Assembly: GCA_046348995.1 (NCBI GenBank)
Contig: JAXMDB010000005.1
Coordinates: 310,001-374,000, forward strand
Length of the DNA stretch: 64,000 nt
Direction: 5' to 3'
Source: JANNSX01 sp046348995
GTDB lineage: Bacteria > Pseudomonadota > Alphaproteobacteria > Rhizobiales > Hyphomicrobiaceae
Program-made: the position numbers and the translations under genes
The notes under the pieces: generated by a model
Told to the model about the DNA's origin: nothing
The model's input: the letters and a program-made list of their open reading frames with translations, nothing else
Database searches by the model: none
Shown: one piece after another, positions 24,501-32,629 of the stretch
How the letters are laid out: each line of letters starts with the position of its first letter
How positions within the stretch are numbered: position 1 is the stretch's first letter

Positions 24501-26056
24501 GGCAGCCGGTCTCCGATCAGGAAGTCGAGCACGCGGTCGAGGCGGATGTGGGGGAACGGCCCCGGCGTGCCGGTTGCCGTGCGGATCGCGACCGGGGGCC
24601 GAAAGCGCAGGAAGCGCACGTCGGACCAAGCGCCGTCCAGCCCCTCGAGCCCGCGCCGCATCGCAAGCTCCGGGTCGGCGGGAAGATCCCCCGGATAGAC
24701 CGCGATCTCGGTCGCGCCGTCGAACACGCGGTCGCCCAATTGCTCGCCGGGCAGTGGCGTGCCGGCGATGACGTGCACGCGCTCGAGGCCCGAGGTCGCT
24801 TCCGCCTCGCGCGTCGCGCGCACGGCAGCGAGCGCTTCCGTGCGGATTGCAGCACCCTCGAAGCTCGCGCGCTCGGCCGCCGCTCTCACCATCCGATCGA
24901 GGATCGCCTGCAGGCGATCGTGACTCGTCTGGTGCAGGTGATCCGCCTTCGTCGCGGCGAAGACGATGCGGTCGATGCGCGGGCTGAACCAGCGCGAGAG
25001 CAGCGTGTTGGCGCCGGGGCGGAAGCTGACGAGCAGGCTTTCCAACGCCGCCGACAATTCCGCGACCGACTTCGGCCCATGATTCAACGCCGACAGCACG
25101 TCGACGAGGACGATCTGCCGATCGAGACGCGAGAAATGCTCGCGGTAGAAGGGACGCACGACATGCGTGATGTAGGCGCGATAGCGGCGCTCGAGCTCGG
25201 CGGCGAGCGAGCCGGACGCGATCGGGGCGTCGCCCAAGTCGATCGGCCAGAAGGAGAGCGCGGGCGAGCCGTCGAGATCGGTCGGCAAAAGCAGGCGGCC
25301 CGGCGATAGGCCGGCGAAGGGCGTGAAGCGCTTGCGGGCCGATTGCAGGTAATCGCGATAGAGCGCGGTGCCGTCGAGGATCAGCGGCTCGTCGATCCGG
25401 TCGCCGGGCGAGCGGCGCGCGAGGAACGACAGGAACGGACCGGCCTCGAGCGCGCGCTCGGGCTCGCGCGCGGCGGTGAGCGTCCACTGGCACCACGTCC
25501 TAAAGTCCATGTCGATAAGGGCCAGATCGAGCAGCCACTCGCCCGGATAGTCGACGATGTCCAAATGCATCCGCCGGATGCCGAGGAGGCGGCGCATCAA
25601 GCCCTCCGGCGCGACCTCGAGCGTCAACCGAAGCTCGGAGATGTTACGCGTGCCCTCGGGCCAGATCGGCGGCGTGGCGGTGAGCTTCGCCAGATGCTCC
25701 TCGAAGGGAAACCGCGGCACGTCATCGTCGGGCTGGGGCGCGAGATAGGCGCGCTCGAGGCGACGTCCGGCGGTCGCGCGGAAATTCGGCAGCCGCGCGC
25801 CGGACGCCAAAGCATGCACGAGCGCCGTGATGAACACGGTCTTGCCCGCGCCCGACAGTCCGGTGACACCGAGCCGCACCACCGGCTCGACCAGCGACTG
25901 GGCCCGGTGATTGGCATTGCGGAATGCATCGGCCGCGCTGGCGGTGAGGTCGTCGAGGCGCAAATCCTGATCCTCAAGGGGCGACTGGAGCGGCGTGCGC
26001 AAAAGTGTGCAGCGGTTTTGCGCCAGACGCCGCGACAAACCAACAATGTAGTGCAT
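24497..26056 (-). CDS. YcjX-like P-loop NTPase (DUF463)
   Basis: A 519-residue protein with Walker A GLSGAGKT at about residues 67-74 and the conserved downstream segment MHLDIVDYPGEWLLDL, where the aspartate of Walker B sits. IVFAATKADHLH is a TKxD-type base-specificity motif, so it is GTPase-like. The family acts with YcjF at the inner membrane. The first 30 residues are less conserved and the real start may be somewhat downstream. It is divergent from the PuuB-like gene; the 125-base gap holds both promoters. Confidence 0.88.
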   Translation of the reverse strand: MHYIVGLSRRLAQNRCTLLRTPLQSPLEDQDLRLDDLTASAADAFRNANHRAQSLVEPVVRLGVTGLSGAGKTVFITALVHALASGARLPNFRATAGRRLERAYLAPQPDDDVPRFPFEEHLAKLTATPPIWPEGTRNISELRLTLEVAPEGLMRRLLGIRRMHLDIVDYPGEWLLDLALIDMDFRTWCQWTLTAAREPERALEAGPFLSFLARRSPGDRIDEPLILDGTALYRDYLQSARKRFTPFAGLSPGRLLLPTDLDGSPALSFWPIDLGDAPIASGSLAAELERRYRAYITHVVRPFYREHFSRLDRQIVLVDVLSALNHGPKSVAELSAALESLLVSFRPGANTLLSRWFSPRIDRIVFAATKADHLHQTSHDRLQAILDRMVRAAAERASFEGAAIRTEALAAVRATREAEATSGLERVHVIAGTPLPGEQLGDRVFDGATEIAVYPGDLPADPELAMRRGLEGLDGAWSDVRFLRFRPPVAIRTATGTPGPFPHIRLDRVLDFLIGDRLP

Positions 26057-26181
26057 CGTGCCGGATGAGGCTCAATGCACGATGCTCTCGCCGCCCCGCT
26101 TTACAGGGAGCGCGACCGGCCGCCAAACTCGGCCGAAGCGGCCGCTCCAAATATAGGCATCGCCGGCCGCAGGAGAAGTCT

Positions 26182-27471
26182 ATGCAACCCGACGCCAGCT
26201 ACCCGAGCACATGGTACCGCGCGACGGCCGAGGTTCCGGCCGTCCGGCCGGCGCTCAAGGGCGAGCGCCGCGCCGAGGTCGCCGTCATCGGAGCGGGCAT
26301 GGCGGGGCTGACCGCCGCGCTCGAGCTTGCCCGAGAGCGCAAGGACGTGGTGCTCATCGAGGCCGAGCGGATTGGCTGGGGCGCCTCGGGGCGCAACGGC
26401 GGGTTCGTCTCTTCGGGGTTCGCGCGCTCCATCGACGAGGTCGCCGCCATCGCGGGCCGCGACAAGGCGCGGCAGCTCTACGCGTTGTCGCGCGAGGGCG
26501 CGGCTTATGTGCGCAAGGAGGTTCAAGGGCTTTGCCCCGAGGCGCTGATGGGCGAGGGGTGGCTGCTGGTGCATCGCTATCCCAACCGCGACGGCGCCGA
26601 GCAGGCGATCGAGGCGATGCGGGACATTACAGATGCGCCGCGCGAGCTGTGGCCCGCTGAGAAGACGCGCGCGGTGCTCAAGTCCGAGCGCTACTTCGAG
26701 GGTGTCTACGACCCTGAGGCGTTCCACATTCAACCGCTCAAGTATTGCCTGGCGCTCGCCGCGGCGGCGGAGGCGAAGGGGGCTGTGATCCACGAAGGGA
26801 GCCGGGTGCGCGCGATCCGCTCGGATGGGCGCACGCGGCGCATCGAGACGGCGGGCGGTACCGTGGTGGCGGATAGCGTGGTGCTCGCCACATCCTCCTA
26901 CGACCGGCACCTCGTCCGCGCGATCGGCCGGGCCGTGCTGCCGGTCGCAACCTACGTCGCGGTGACGGCGCCGATCCCAGCGCTCGGCGAGGTGATCGGC
27001 ACGCCGGCCGCCATCAGCGACGACCGGCGGGCGGGCGACTACTACCGCCGCGTCGACGGCAACCGGCTGCTCTGGGGTGGCCGCATCACGACGCGACGCT
27101 CGGAGCCGGCGCGCTTGGCCGAAAAAATGCGCGGCGACATCACGGCGGTCTATCCGCAACTCGGCACCCCGCCGATCGACTATGCTTGGCCGGGGCAGAT
27201 GGCCTATGCGCTGCACAAAATGCCGATCCTCATGCGGCTCGACCGGGGCCTATGGGCGATGACGGCCTTCGGCGGCCACGGCCTCAACACGACGGCGATG
27301 GCGGGGCGTTTGATTGCGCGCGCGATCACACGCCGCGACGACCGGTTCCGGTTGTTCTCGGACTTCGGCCCGCGCTGGGTGGGTGGCCCGTTGGGGCAGG
27401 CGGGCGTCCAGATGAGCTACTGGGGGATGCAGATCCGCGACCGGATGGAGGAGCGGCGCGGCAGCTCTTGA
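26182..27471 (+). CDS. PuuB/OrdL-like FAD-dependent amine oxidoreductase
   Basis: A 429-residue DAO-superfamily flavoprotein. The FAD-binding fold starts at about residue 36 (VAVIGAGMAGLTAALELA), followed by GWGASGRNGGFVSSG, the signature of the gamma-glutamylputrescine oxidase and glycine oxidase group. The C-terminal AMTAFGGHGLNTTAMAG closes the FAD site. The start follows AGGAGAAG. No polyamine genes are adjacent, so the amine substrate is open. Confidence 0.88.
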   Translation: MQPDASYPSTWYRATAEVPAVRPALKGERRAEVAVIGAGMAGLTAALELARERKDVVLIEAERIGWGASGRNGGFVSSGFARSIDEVAAIAGRDKARQLYALSREGAAYVRKEVQGLCPEALMGEGWLLVHRYPNRDGAEQAIEAMRDITDAPRELWPAEKTRAVLKSERYFEGVYDPEAFHIQPLKYCLALAAAAEAKGAVIHEGSRVRAIRSDGRTRRIETAGGTVVADSVVLATSSYDRHLVRAIGRAVLPVATYVAVTAPIPALGEVIGTPAAISDDRRAGDYYRRVDGNRLLWGGRITTRRSEPARLAEKMRGDITAVYPQLGTPPIDYAWPGQMAYALHKMPILMRLDRGLWAMTAFGGHGLNTTAMAGRLIARAITRRDDRFRLFSDFGPRWVGGPLGQAGVQMSYWGMQIRDRMEERRGSS

Positions 27472-27580
27472 TGTAGCGCAATTCCGATCCTGGCCGAAGG
27501 GCTTAGCAGTATTTCAATCACTGTAGCCCGCGCGGTTGCTGTCGCCGGCGATGCCACCGCGCCAAGACCGGACCAAGCCC

Positions 27581-28438
27581 ATGCGCGTCTCAGCCCGTCT
27601 GCTCGCTCTCCTCGCGCTCGCAACCCTGTCGAGCCTCGGCACCGTATCCTCTGCGACAGCTCAAACGCTCTCCGGCCAGAGCCCGCTCGGCTCCTGGTGG
27701 GCGTCACCCGACGAGCCGCCGATGACGGCGACAGAAGGTACGCTCGAGGAGCCCGAGGGCGTGCGGCTCGAGTTCGCCGACGGCCGGGTGATCCGCGGCT
27801 GGGAGGCGATCGTGTTTCTGCTGGCGCGGCACTACATCGAGCCGACCCAAATGGATGGCGTTCCCATCCTTCGCACGACGCAAAAATACAAGGATTGGAA
27901 GAAGACGCGGCTGGAGGTCAGCGGCACCGGATCGGGAGCGGCGGGCTCGACGACGTCCGGCTCGGGGAGCACGTCCACCGGGTCAGCGGCAGGCACGGTG
28001 CTGCACACCTTCGCGGGCGGTATCGACCCCGATTTCCAGGCGGCCTCCGTGGCCAAGGCCGAGGCCGGCGGCGCCGAGCTGACGCTACGCACGACACCGT
28101 TCACGATCGAGTTCATCTCACCAGATCGCATTCGCGTGAAGCCGGAGGTCATCCGTCACGTGTGGGAATTCACCTACAGCACAGGAATGGTCGATCGGGT
28201 CGAAGCGATCTGTCGACAGAGCGGTGGCGGCTACACGGTTCTGGATCCGAGTGATCCGATCAAAATGGTCGGCGGTTGGGGTTTCGGCCTGGAATGCCAA
28301 GTGATCTCTTCGCGGGACGGGACCGTCACCAGCGATGTCACGTCGGCGGTACCGGTCATGATCCACTACGACCAGCAGAGCGGCAATTGGATTCTCAATC
28401 CGGTGGGCGTGATGTCGGGCCAATGGGCGGCGAGATAG
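27581..28438 (+). CDS. Secreted protein of unknown function
   Basis: A 285-residue exported protein. The ATG at 27581 gives a standard signal peptide (MRVSARLLALLALATLSS, cleavage near ATAQT). A Gly/Ser/Thr-rich linker of about 25 residues (109-135) separates two parts. The second part is beta-rich and has two cysteines far apart (AICRQ and GLECQV), which may pair. I recognise no family. A start ten codons earlier is possible but would bury the signal peptide. Confidence 0.75.
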   Translation: MRVSARLLALLALATLSSLGTVSSATAQTLSGQSPLGSWWASPDEPPMTATEGTLEEPEGVRLEFADGRVIRGWEAIVFLLARHYIEPTQMDGVPILRTTQKYKDWKKTRLEVSGTGSGAAGSTTSGSGSTSTGSAAGTVLHTFAGGIDPDFQAASVAKAEAGGAELTLRTTPFTIEFISPDRIRVKPEVIRHVWEFTYSTGMVDRVEAICRQSGGGYTVLDPSDPIKMVGGWGFGLECQVISSRDGTVTSDVTSAVPVMIHYDQQSGNWILNPVGVMSGQWAAR

Positions 28439-28445
28439 CTTGGTC

Positions 28446-28529
28446 TCAGTGGATCGCGACGAACATGGCGGCGGCGAGCACGGTCGCCGACATGGCGATG
28501 AACGCGGCACCCCGGAAGAACTCAGCCAT
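28446..28529 (-). CDS. Predicted 27-residue membrane miniprotein
   Basis: A short frame converging on the secreted-protein gene (7 bases between stops). It encodes MAEFFRGAAF, a 15-residue hydrophobic helix and the end MFVAIH, so it would be a single-pass membrane peptide. The amphipathic composition (charged ends, pure hydrophobic middle) is unlike a random shadow. A purine-rich stretch lies before the ATG, but it is not a perfect ribosome site. No family is recognised. It is too short for routine gene finders. Confidence 0.4.
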   Translation of the reverse strand: MAEFFRGAAFIAMSATVLAAAMFVAIH

Positions 28530-28617
28530 CACACGACCCCACGGCTCTCAAGTTTCATTGTGAGGAAATATAGCGACGAGTGCTGAAGGCACCCTTAACC
28601 GGGCATTCACCTGGGGT

Positions 28618-29157
28618 TCATGTGGCAGCCACATTGCCGTCATCGGTGGCGCCAGCGCGGGCCTTCCTGGCCGGATGGATCGGCTCGAACGGTAGGGCGC
28701 AATAGGCCCACCCGGGGCCGTATTGCGCCGTTACAGATACGGCAATCGCTGTCGGAGGCGCAGGTCGATCCGCGCTGTGCCCGCGGCCGGCGCACCACGG
28801 CCTGAAGGTGCCTATTAGGCCGGGTCGCCGAGGACGAAGATGGCCAGGGTAGGCGCCGCGTTTTCGGGCGAGATTGATCGCCGTCTCGACGAGCGTGCTG
28901 CCGATTCCGAGCCGCTGATGGCTCGGCAATACGGCGAGCGGGGCGAGGGCGAGTGCGCCCAAAGGCGAGTCGAGGCGGCTCAACAGAACATGTCCGACGA
29001 TCGCCACGCCAAGGTCAGCGACGAGCGACAGCGTGACATGGCCGCCCGCGGTGAGCATGTCGACGAGGCGGCTTTCGGCGGGCTGACCGAACGCGGCCTC
29101 GTGGACAGCCCTGATCCCGCCTGCGTCGTCGTCTCGGGCTGGCCGGATCGCGATCAT
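28618..29157 (-). pseudogene. Broken GNAT N-acetyltransferase (YhbS type)
   Basis: The first 100 or so residues from the ATG at 29157 are a good GNAT N-terminus (MIAIRPARDDDAGGIRAVH, ALAPLAVLPSHQRLGIGSTL, with the acetyl-CoA loop QRLGIG). After LARKRG the sense continues in another frame as APTLAIFVLGDPA, the usual next strand. That frame meets two adjacent stop codons where family members have tyrosines. The remaining C-terminal part does not look like a GNAT fold. At least one frameshift plus stops make this a pseudogene; a sequencing error cannot be excluded. Confidence 0.7.
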
Positions 29158-29161
29158 GGCG

Positions 29162-29413
29162 TCAGTCGGTGCCACCGCCGTCGCCATCACCACCCGCTTC
29201 GCTGCTCGACGTGCCACTGCCACTGCCACTGACGCTGCCACGGAGCATGCCGCTGCCGCCTAGAGGATCATTGTCATCGGGGCGAAGACTCCGCCGGATC
29301 GGCTTCTTGCCCGTCGAGCGGAACACGCCCCAGAGCAGCGCTGCGACCATGGCTAAGAGCGCCAGCAGCGCCAATCCTCCCCAGAGGTCGGATGTGGCCG
29401 CAACCACCGCCAC
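29162..29413 (-). CDS. Small single-pass membrane protein behind the MoxR gene
   Basis: An 83-residue protein starting with GTG directly after the stop of the MoxR gene, so the two are surely co-transcribed. One membrane helix (about residues 12-30, GGLALLALLAMVAALLWGVF) is followed by a basic patch (GKKPIRRSLRP) and a disordered Gly/Ser/Asp-rich tail. I recognise no family. Its tail is translated from a low-complexity DNA stretch (29165-29245). Confidence 0.6.
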   Translation of the reverse strand: MAVVAATSDLWGGLALLALLAMVAALLWGVFRSTGKKPIRRSLRPDDNDPLGGSGMLRGSVSGSGSGTSSSEAGGDGDGGGTD

Positions 29414-30256
29414 CTACTCCCCCCGCCGCGTCATGAATGCTAGCCGCTCTAGCAGGTGCACGTCCTGCTCGCTTTTGAGCAGCGCGCCGGCGAGCGGCGG
29501 GATGAGCTTGCGGGGATCGGTCTCTTTGAGCGTCTCGGGCGAGATGTCCTCGGCGAGCAGCAGCTTGATCCAGTCGAGCAGCTCGGAGGTGGAGGGCTTC
29601 TTCTTCAAGCCCGGCACCTCGCGCAGCTCGTAGAACAGCGCCAGAGCTTCCTTGACGAGGCGCCCCTTCAACCCCGGGAAATGCACCTCGACGATGGCGC
29701 GCATCGTGTCGGGATCGGGGAACTTGATGTAGTGGAAGAAGCAGCGGCGCAGGAACGCGTCGGGGAGCTCCTTCTCGTTGTTGGACGTGATGAGCACCAC
29801 GGGCCGCGCGGTCGCCTTGATCGTCTCGCCCGTCTCGTAGACGTAGAATTCCATGCGGTCGAGCTCCTGCAACAGGTCGTTGGGAAACTCGATGTCGGCC
29901 TTGTCGATCTCGTCGATGAGGAGCACGGGGCGCTTCTCGGCCTCGAAGGCATCCCAGAGCTTGCCCTTGCGGATGTAGTTCTTGATGTCCTTGACCTTGG
30001 GATCGCCGAGCTGGCTGTCGCGTAAGCGCGCCACGGCGTCGTACTCGTAGAGTCCTTGAGCCGCTTTCGTCGTCGACTTGATGTGCCATTCGAGCAGCGG
30101 CGCACCCAGCGCTCGCGCGACCTCGGCGGCGAGCACCGTCTTGCCGGTGCCGGGCTCACCCTTGATGAGCAACGGCCGCTCGAGGGTCACCGCGGCATTG
30201 ACGGCGATCTTCAGATCGTCGGTCGCGACGTAGGTTTTCGTGCCTTGGAACTTCAT
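29414..30256 (-). CDS. MoxR-family AAA+ ATPase
   Basis: A 280-residue AAA+ protein. Walker A is GEPGTGKT (about residue 33), Walker B VLLIDEIDKA, sensor 1 LITSNNEKELP and the arginine finger region FLRRCFF. It belongs to the CoxD-like MoxR branch, which normally sits beside a gene for a VWA-domain protein (CoxE type) and acts with it as a metal-insertion or assembly chaperone. Here no VWA gene follows; the next genes are an 83-residue membrane protein and a broken GNAT gene. Confidence 0.92.
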   Translation of the reverse strand: MKFQGTKTYVATDDLKIAVNAAVTLERPLLIKGEPGTGKTVLAAEVARALGAPLLEWHIKSTTKAAQGLYEYDAVARLRDSQLGDPKVKDIKNYIRKGKLWDAFEAEKRPVLLIDEIDKADIEFPNDLLQELDRMEFYVYETGETIKATARPVVLITSNNEKELPDAFLRRCFFHYIKFPDPDTMRAIVEVHFPGLKGRLVKEALALFYELREVPGLKKKPSTSELLDWIKLLLAEDISPETLKETDPRKLIPPLAGALLKSEQDVHLLERLAFMTRRGE

Positions 30257-30272
30257 GAGTGGGGACGCTTCC

Positions 30273-30947
30273 TCAATAGGCGATCGGTTGGCCGAGATAA
30301 TTCTCGAAACAGCCGGACCTGTCGAGGGTGAGGGCGTCGATGCGGTTGAGGATGCCGCTCGCGCTCACGTCCACCGTGATGTCGGCGCTCATGCCGCCCA
30401 TGTCCGTCTTGACCCAGCCGGGATCGAGCGCCATCACCGAAATCCCCTCGGGCTTGAGCTCGACGGCCAAGTTGGCGGCAAGGTTGCTTACCGCCGCCTT
30501 CGAGCAGCGATAGGGATAGGCGGTGCCGCGGGCGCGCTCCGAGGATGCCATCGAGGACGAAATGAGCACGAGCCTGCCCCGGCTCTTTGCCAAATGCGGC
30601 CGGAAGGCGCGCGCGGTGAAATAGGCGCCGGCGACGTTCGTCATCAGCACGTCCGCCCAGGCCTTGGCGTCGTGGCTCTTGTCGTCGATAGCGCCATAGG
30701 AGTTGAGCACGGCGGCATTGGCGATGACCGTATCGATGGGGACGTCTGCGAGAGTGGCGGTGAGCGCATCGGCGGCTTTGTCGTCGGTGACGTCGAGGGT
30801 GTGGACCGCCACGCCCAGCGCCGCGAGCGCGCCACCGGCCTCTCTCCGCCGCACGGTCGCGATGACCTCATCGCCACGCTTTCGATAGGCGGTGGCGACG
30901 GCGAGGCCGATGCCCCGATTGGCGCCGGTGATGAGGACGGTCGGCAT
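30273..30947 (-). CDS. Short-chain dehydrogenase/reductase
   Basis: A 224-residue classical SDR. The cofactor loop is TGANRGIG, IANAAVLNS holds the NAA motif, the catalytic serine is in LISSSMAS and the tyrosine-lysine pair is in YRCSKAA. Charged residues after the second strand (VRRRE) suggest NADP. The ATG at 30945-30947 gives the usual MPTVLITG start; codons further upstream are not conserved. It sits 17 bases before the MoxR gene on the same strand. The substrate is unknown; the C-factor-like branch is a possible match. Confidence 0.9.
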   Translation of the reverse strand: MPTVLITGANRGIGLAVATAYRKRGDEVIATVRRREAGGALAALGVAVHTLDVTDDKAADALTATLADVPIDTVIANAAVLNSYGAIDDKSHDAKAWADVLMTNVAGAYFTARAFRPHLAKSRGRLVLISSSMASSERARGTAYPYRCSKAAVSNLAANLAVELKPEGISVMALDPGWVKTDMGGMSADITVDVSASGILNRIDALTLDRSGCFENYLGQPIAY

Positions 30948-31007
30948 GTGATGGGCTCCTTGGCAACACGGATGCTGCCATTTGCCCCCACGAGCCCCAA
31001 AAAAGCA

Positions 31008-31042
31008 AAGCGCCGTCCCGGGAGGCAATCGGGACGGCGCTT
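31008..31042 (-). terminator. Strong intrinsic terminator on the minus strand
   Basis: A perfect 13-bp stem (31008-31020 with 31030-31042) and, on the minus strand, a T-rich tail (complement of the A-run 30999-31004). It lies upstream of the SDR gene, so it ends a transcript from 31043 or higher, or acts as an attenuator in the SDR leader. Confidence 0.85.
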
Positions 31043-31299
31043 GGACGCAACGCGTCGGCGATGTCAAACGCCAGGGCCGTCTGGTGGTGGGAGTGAAGGG
31101 GCCGTGGCGCTGGGGTGGAGTGTCCCGAACCCGCTTTCAGGTGGCGAACCGCAGCGGGTCTGGCATCGGTTTCGTCAGGAGCGGATCAGGATATGTCCGC
31201 TCGCGAGTGCTTCATCATGAGCTCCTTTTCGGTCCGTTGCGGGGCTTGGTGTGGGTCCTTGGGTGGTGTGTTTGGGCGATCGGCGCGCTTGGCTGCGTG

Positions 31300-31398
31300 T
31301 CATCGGTGCGACGGGGCGGGGAGGGCCATGGAGACGTTCGACATCCGGTCCTCCAACACGGGGAAGTTGCGGGCCGGCCGGATGTCTAGGTTGCGCAT
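31300..31398 (-). CDS. Candidate short open frame, 32 codons
   Basis: Starts MRNLDIRPARNFPVLEDR after a GAGG ribosome site and stops at TGA. The same frame stays open beyond that stop for a further 37 codons and ends at 31186, passing a tandem ATG at 31218 that has its own AAGGAG site. It could be a small-protein gene, a leader, or a fragment with a nonsense codon. No family is recognised. Confidence 0.25.
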   Translation of the reverse strand: MRNLDIRPARNFPVLEDRMSNVSMALPAPSHR

Positions 31399-31585
31399 GA
31401 GCCTCAAGTCCTCTGCTGCATCGATCACCGCTCCTCGAGCTCGCGTGATCGAGGCGTATACTGCCGGATAAAGATTTCGGCATCCTTAAGTAGACATGTG
31501 CGGATAGAGCCAATTTTGGATAGACGTTTCGCGGAGGGCAACTCGAGCCGGGGCCCCGGTTGTCAACCGATCCCAGCGATCCGTC

Positions 31586-31613
31586 TTGACAGTCCTGGGG
31601 CCTCGCATAATAC
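31586..31613 (+). promoter_or_regulatory. Sigma-70 type promoter of the DksA-family gene
   Basis: A perfect -35 (TTGACA, 31586-31591), 16-base spacer and TAATAC as -10 (31608-31613). The start of transcription would be about 85 bases before the ATG. Confidence 0.5.
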
Positions 31614-31704
31614 AGGGCCCGCCTTGGCCGGGGCGTTTCGCGGCCCGTGCAGGGGGGACTGTGGGTCTGCACGCGACGTCCGCCCGGGAAGAGGGTCATC
31701 ACGG

Positions 31705-32505
31705 ATGAGCCGAAAGCCACAGAAGCCTGCGAAGGCGAAAAAAAATACCGGCAAGAAGATCAACGGCCATGCCGCGCCGGCCAAGGCTGCGAAGAAGGCG
31801 CCGGCCCGCGCGGCCAAGTCCGCACCGGCCAAGAAGCCGGTCGCGAAGGCAGCTCCGAAACAGGCCTCCGCAAAGAAGCCGCCGGCCACCAAGCCCGCTC
31901 GCAAAATTTCCGAGCCGGCCGCAAAATTGCCTGTGAGCGGTGCCAGGAAACCGGCCGTCAAACCGGCTGAGCGCGTCTCGGCTGCACCGGCAAAGGCATC
32001 CAGCGTGAAATCGATCGAGACCAAGAACGGATCGAAGAACGGAAACGGTCATCCCCGGCCCTTGGCTCAGGCCGCCAAGACCGAGATCGAGCTTCCGGCG
32101 GGCTATAAGCCCTCCGAGAAGGAGCCGTTCATGAACGACTTCCAGCGCACCTACTTCCGGCACAAGCTGATCGCCTGGAAAGAGGAGATCCTGCGCGAGG
32201 GCCGCAGCACGCTGCACAACCTCCACGAGGATTCGAGCCAGCACGCCGATCTGACGGATCGCGCCACCTCCGAGACGGACCGGGCCATCGAGCTCAGGGC
32301 CCGCGACCGGCAGCGCAAGCTGATCTCCAAGATCGATTCGGCGCTCGTGCGGATCGACGACGGCACCTACGGCTATTGCGAGGAGACCGGCGAGCCGATC
32401 GGCTTGAAGCGTCTCGATGCGCGTCCGATCGCGACGCTGTCGCTGGAGGCGCAGGAGCGCCACGAGCGGCGCGAGCGCGTCTACCGCGACGACCGCGCGG
32501 AATAG
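31705..32505 (+). CDS. DksA/TraR-family protein with long basic N-terminal tail
   Basis: A 266-residue protein in two parts. Residues 1-130 are Lys/Ala/Pro-rich and repetitive (AKKAPARAAKSAPAKKP and similar), like a histone H1 tail. Residues 135-266 are a DksA-type domain: a coiled coil with the tip region NDFQRTYFRHKLIAWKEE and ATSETDRAIELRARDRQRK, then the zinc-finger-like segment YGYCEETGEPIGLKRL. Only the first cysteine of that segment is kept; ARPIATLSLEAQ has serine where a cysteine is usual, so zinc binding is doubtful. DksA tunes RNA polymerase with ppGpp. The start at 31705 is the first ATG of the basic tail. Confidence 0.85.
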   Translation: MSRKPQKPAKAKKNTGKKINGHAAPAKAAKKAPARAAKSAPAKKPVAKAAPKQASAKKPPATKPARKISEPAAKLPVSGARKPAVKPAERVSAAPAKASSVKSIETKNGSKNGNGHPRPLAQAAKTEIELPAGYKPSEKEPFMNDFQRTYFRHKLIAWKEEILREGRSTLHNLHEDSSQHADLTDRATSETDRAIELRARDRQRKLISKIDSALVRIDDGTYGYCEETGEPIGLKRLDARPIATLSLEAQERHERRERVYRDDRAE

Positions 32506-32629
32506 TATCCCCTCGTCTTTTTGCCGCCGTGTCCACTCGATTGCGCCAGGACGGTGCCTCGAGCAACGCCTCGTTTACCATCTCCTGGCAACATCCGCTC
32601 CGGTGCGTATGTGTGGAGTGGAGTAGAGC

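Larger units (their letters stand above)
30948..31704. other. Gene-poor region between divergent SDR and DksA-type genes
   Basis: About 750 bases. It contains a strong minus-strand terminator (31008-31042), two short minus-strand frames with ribosome sites (31300-31398 and 31186-31218, in the same frame and split by one TGA) and the promoter of the DksA-type gene at the right end. The longer ATG frames across it are not protein-like. A transcript that starts near 31490 and ends at 31008 is the simplest reading. Confidence 0.5.

Noticed and set aside
31175..31720. 181-codon minus-strand frame upstream of the SDR gene
   Set aside because: It overlaps the DksA-type promoter and start and has no conserved pattern.
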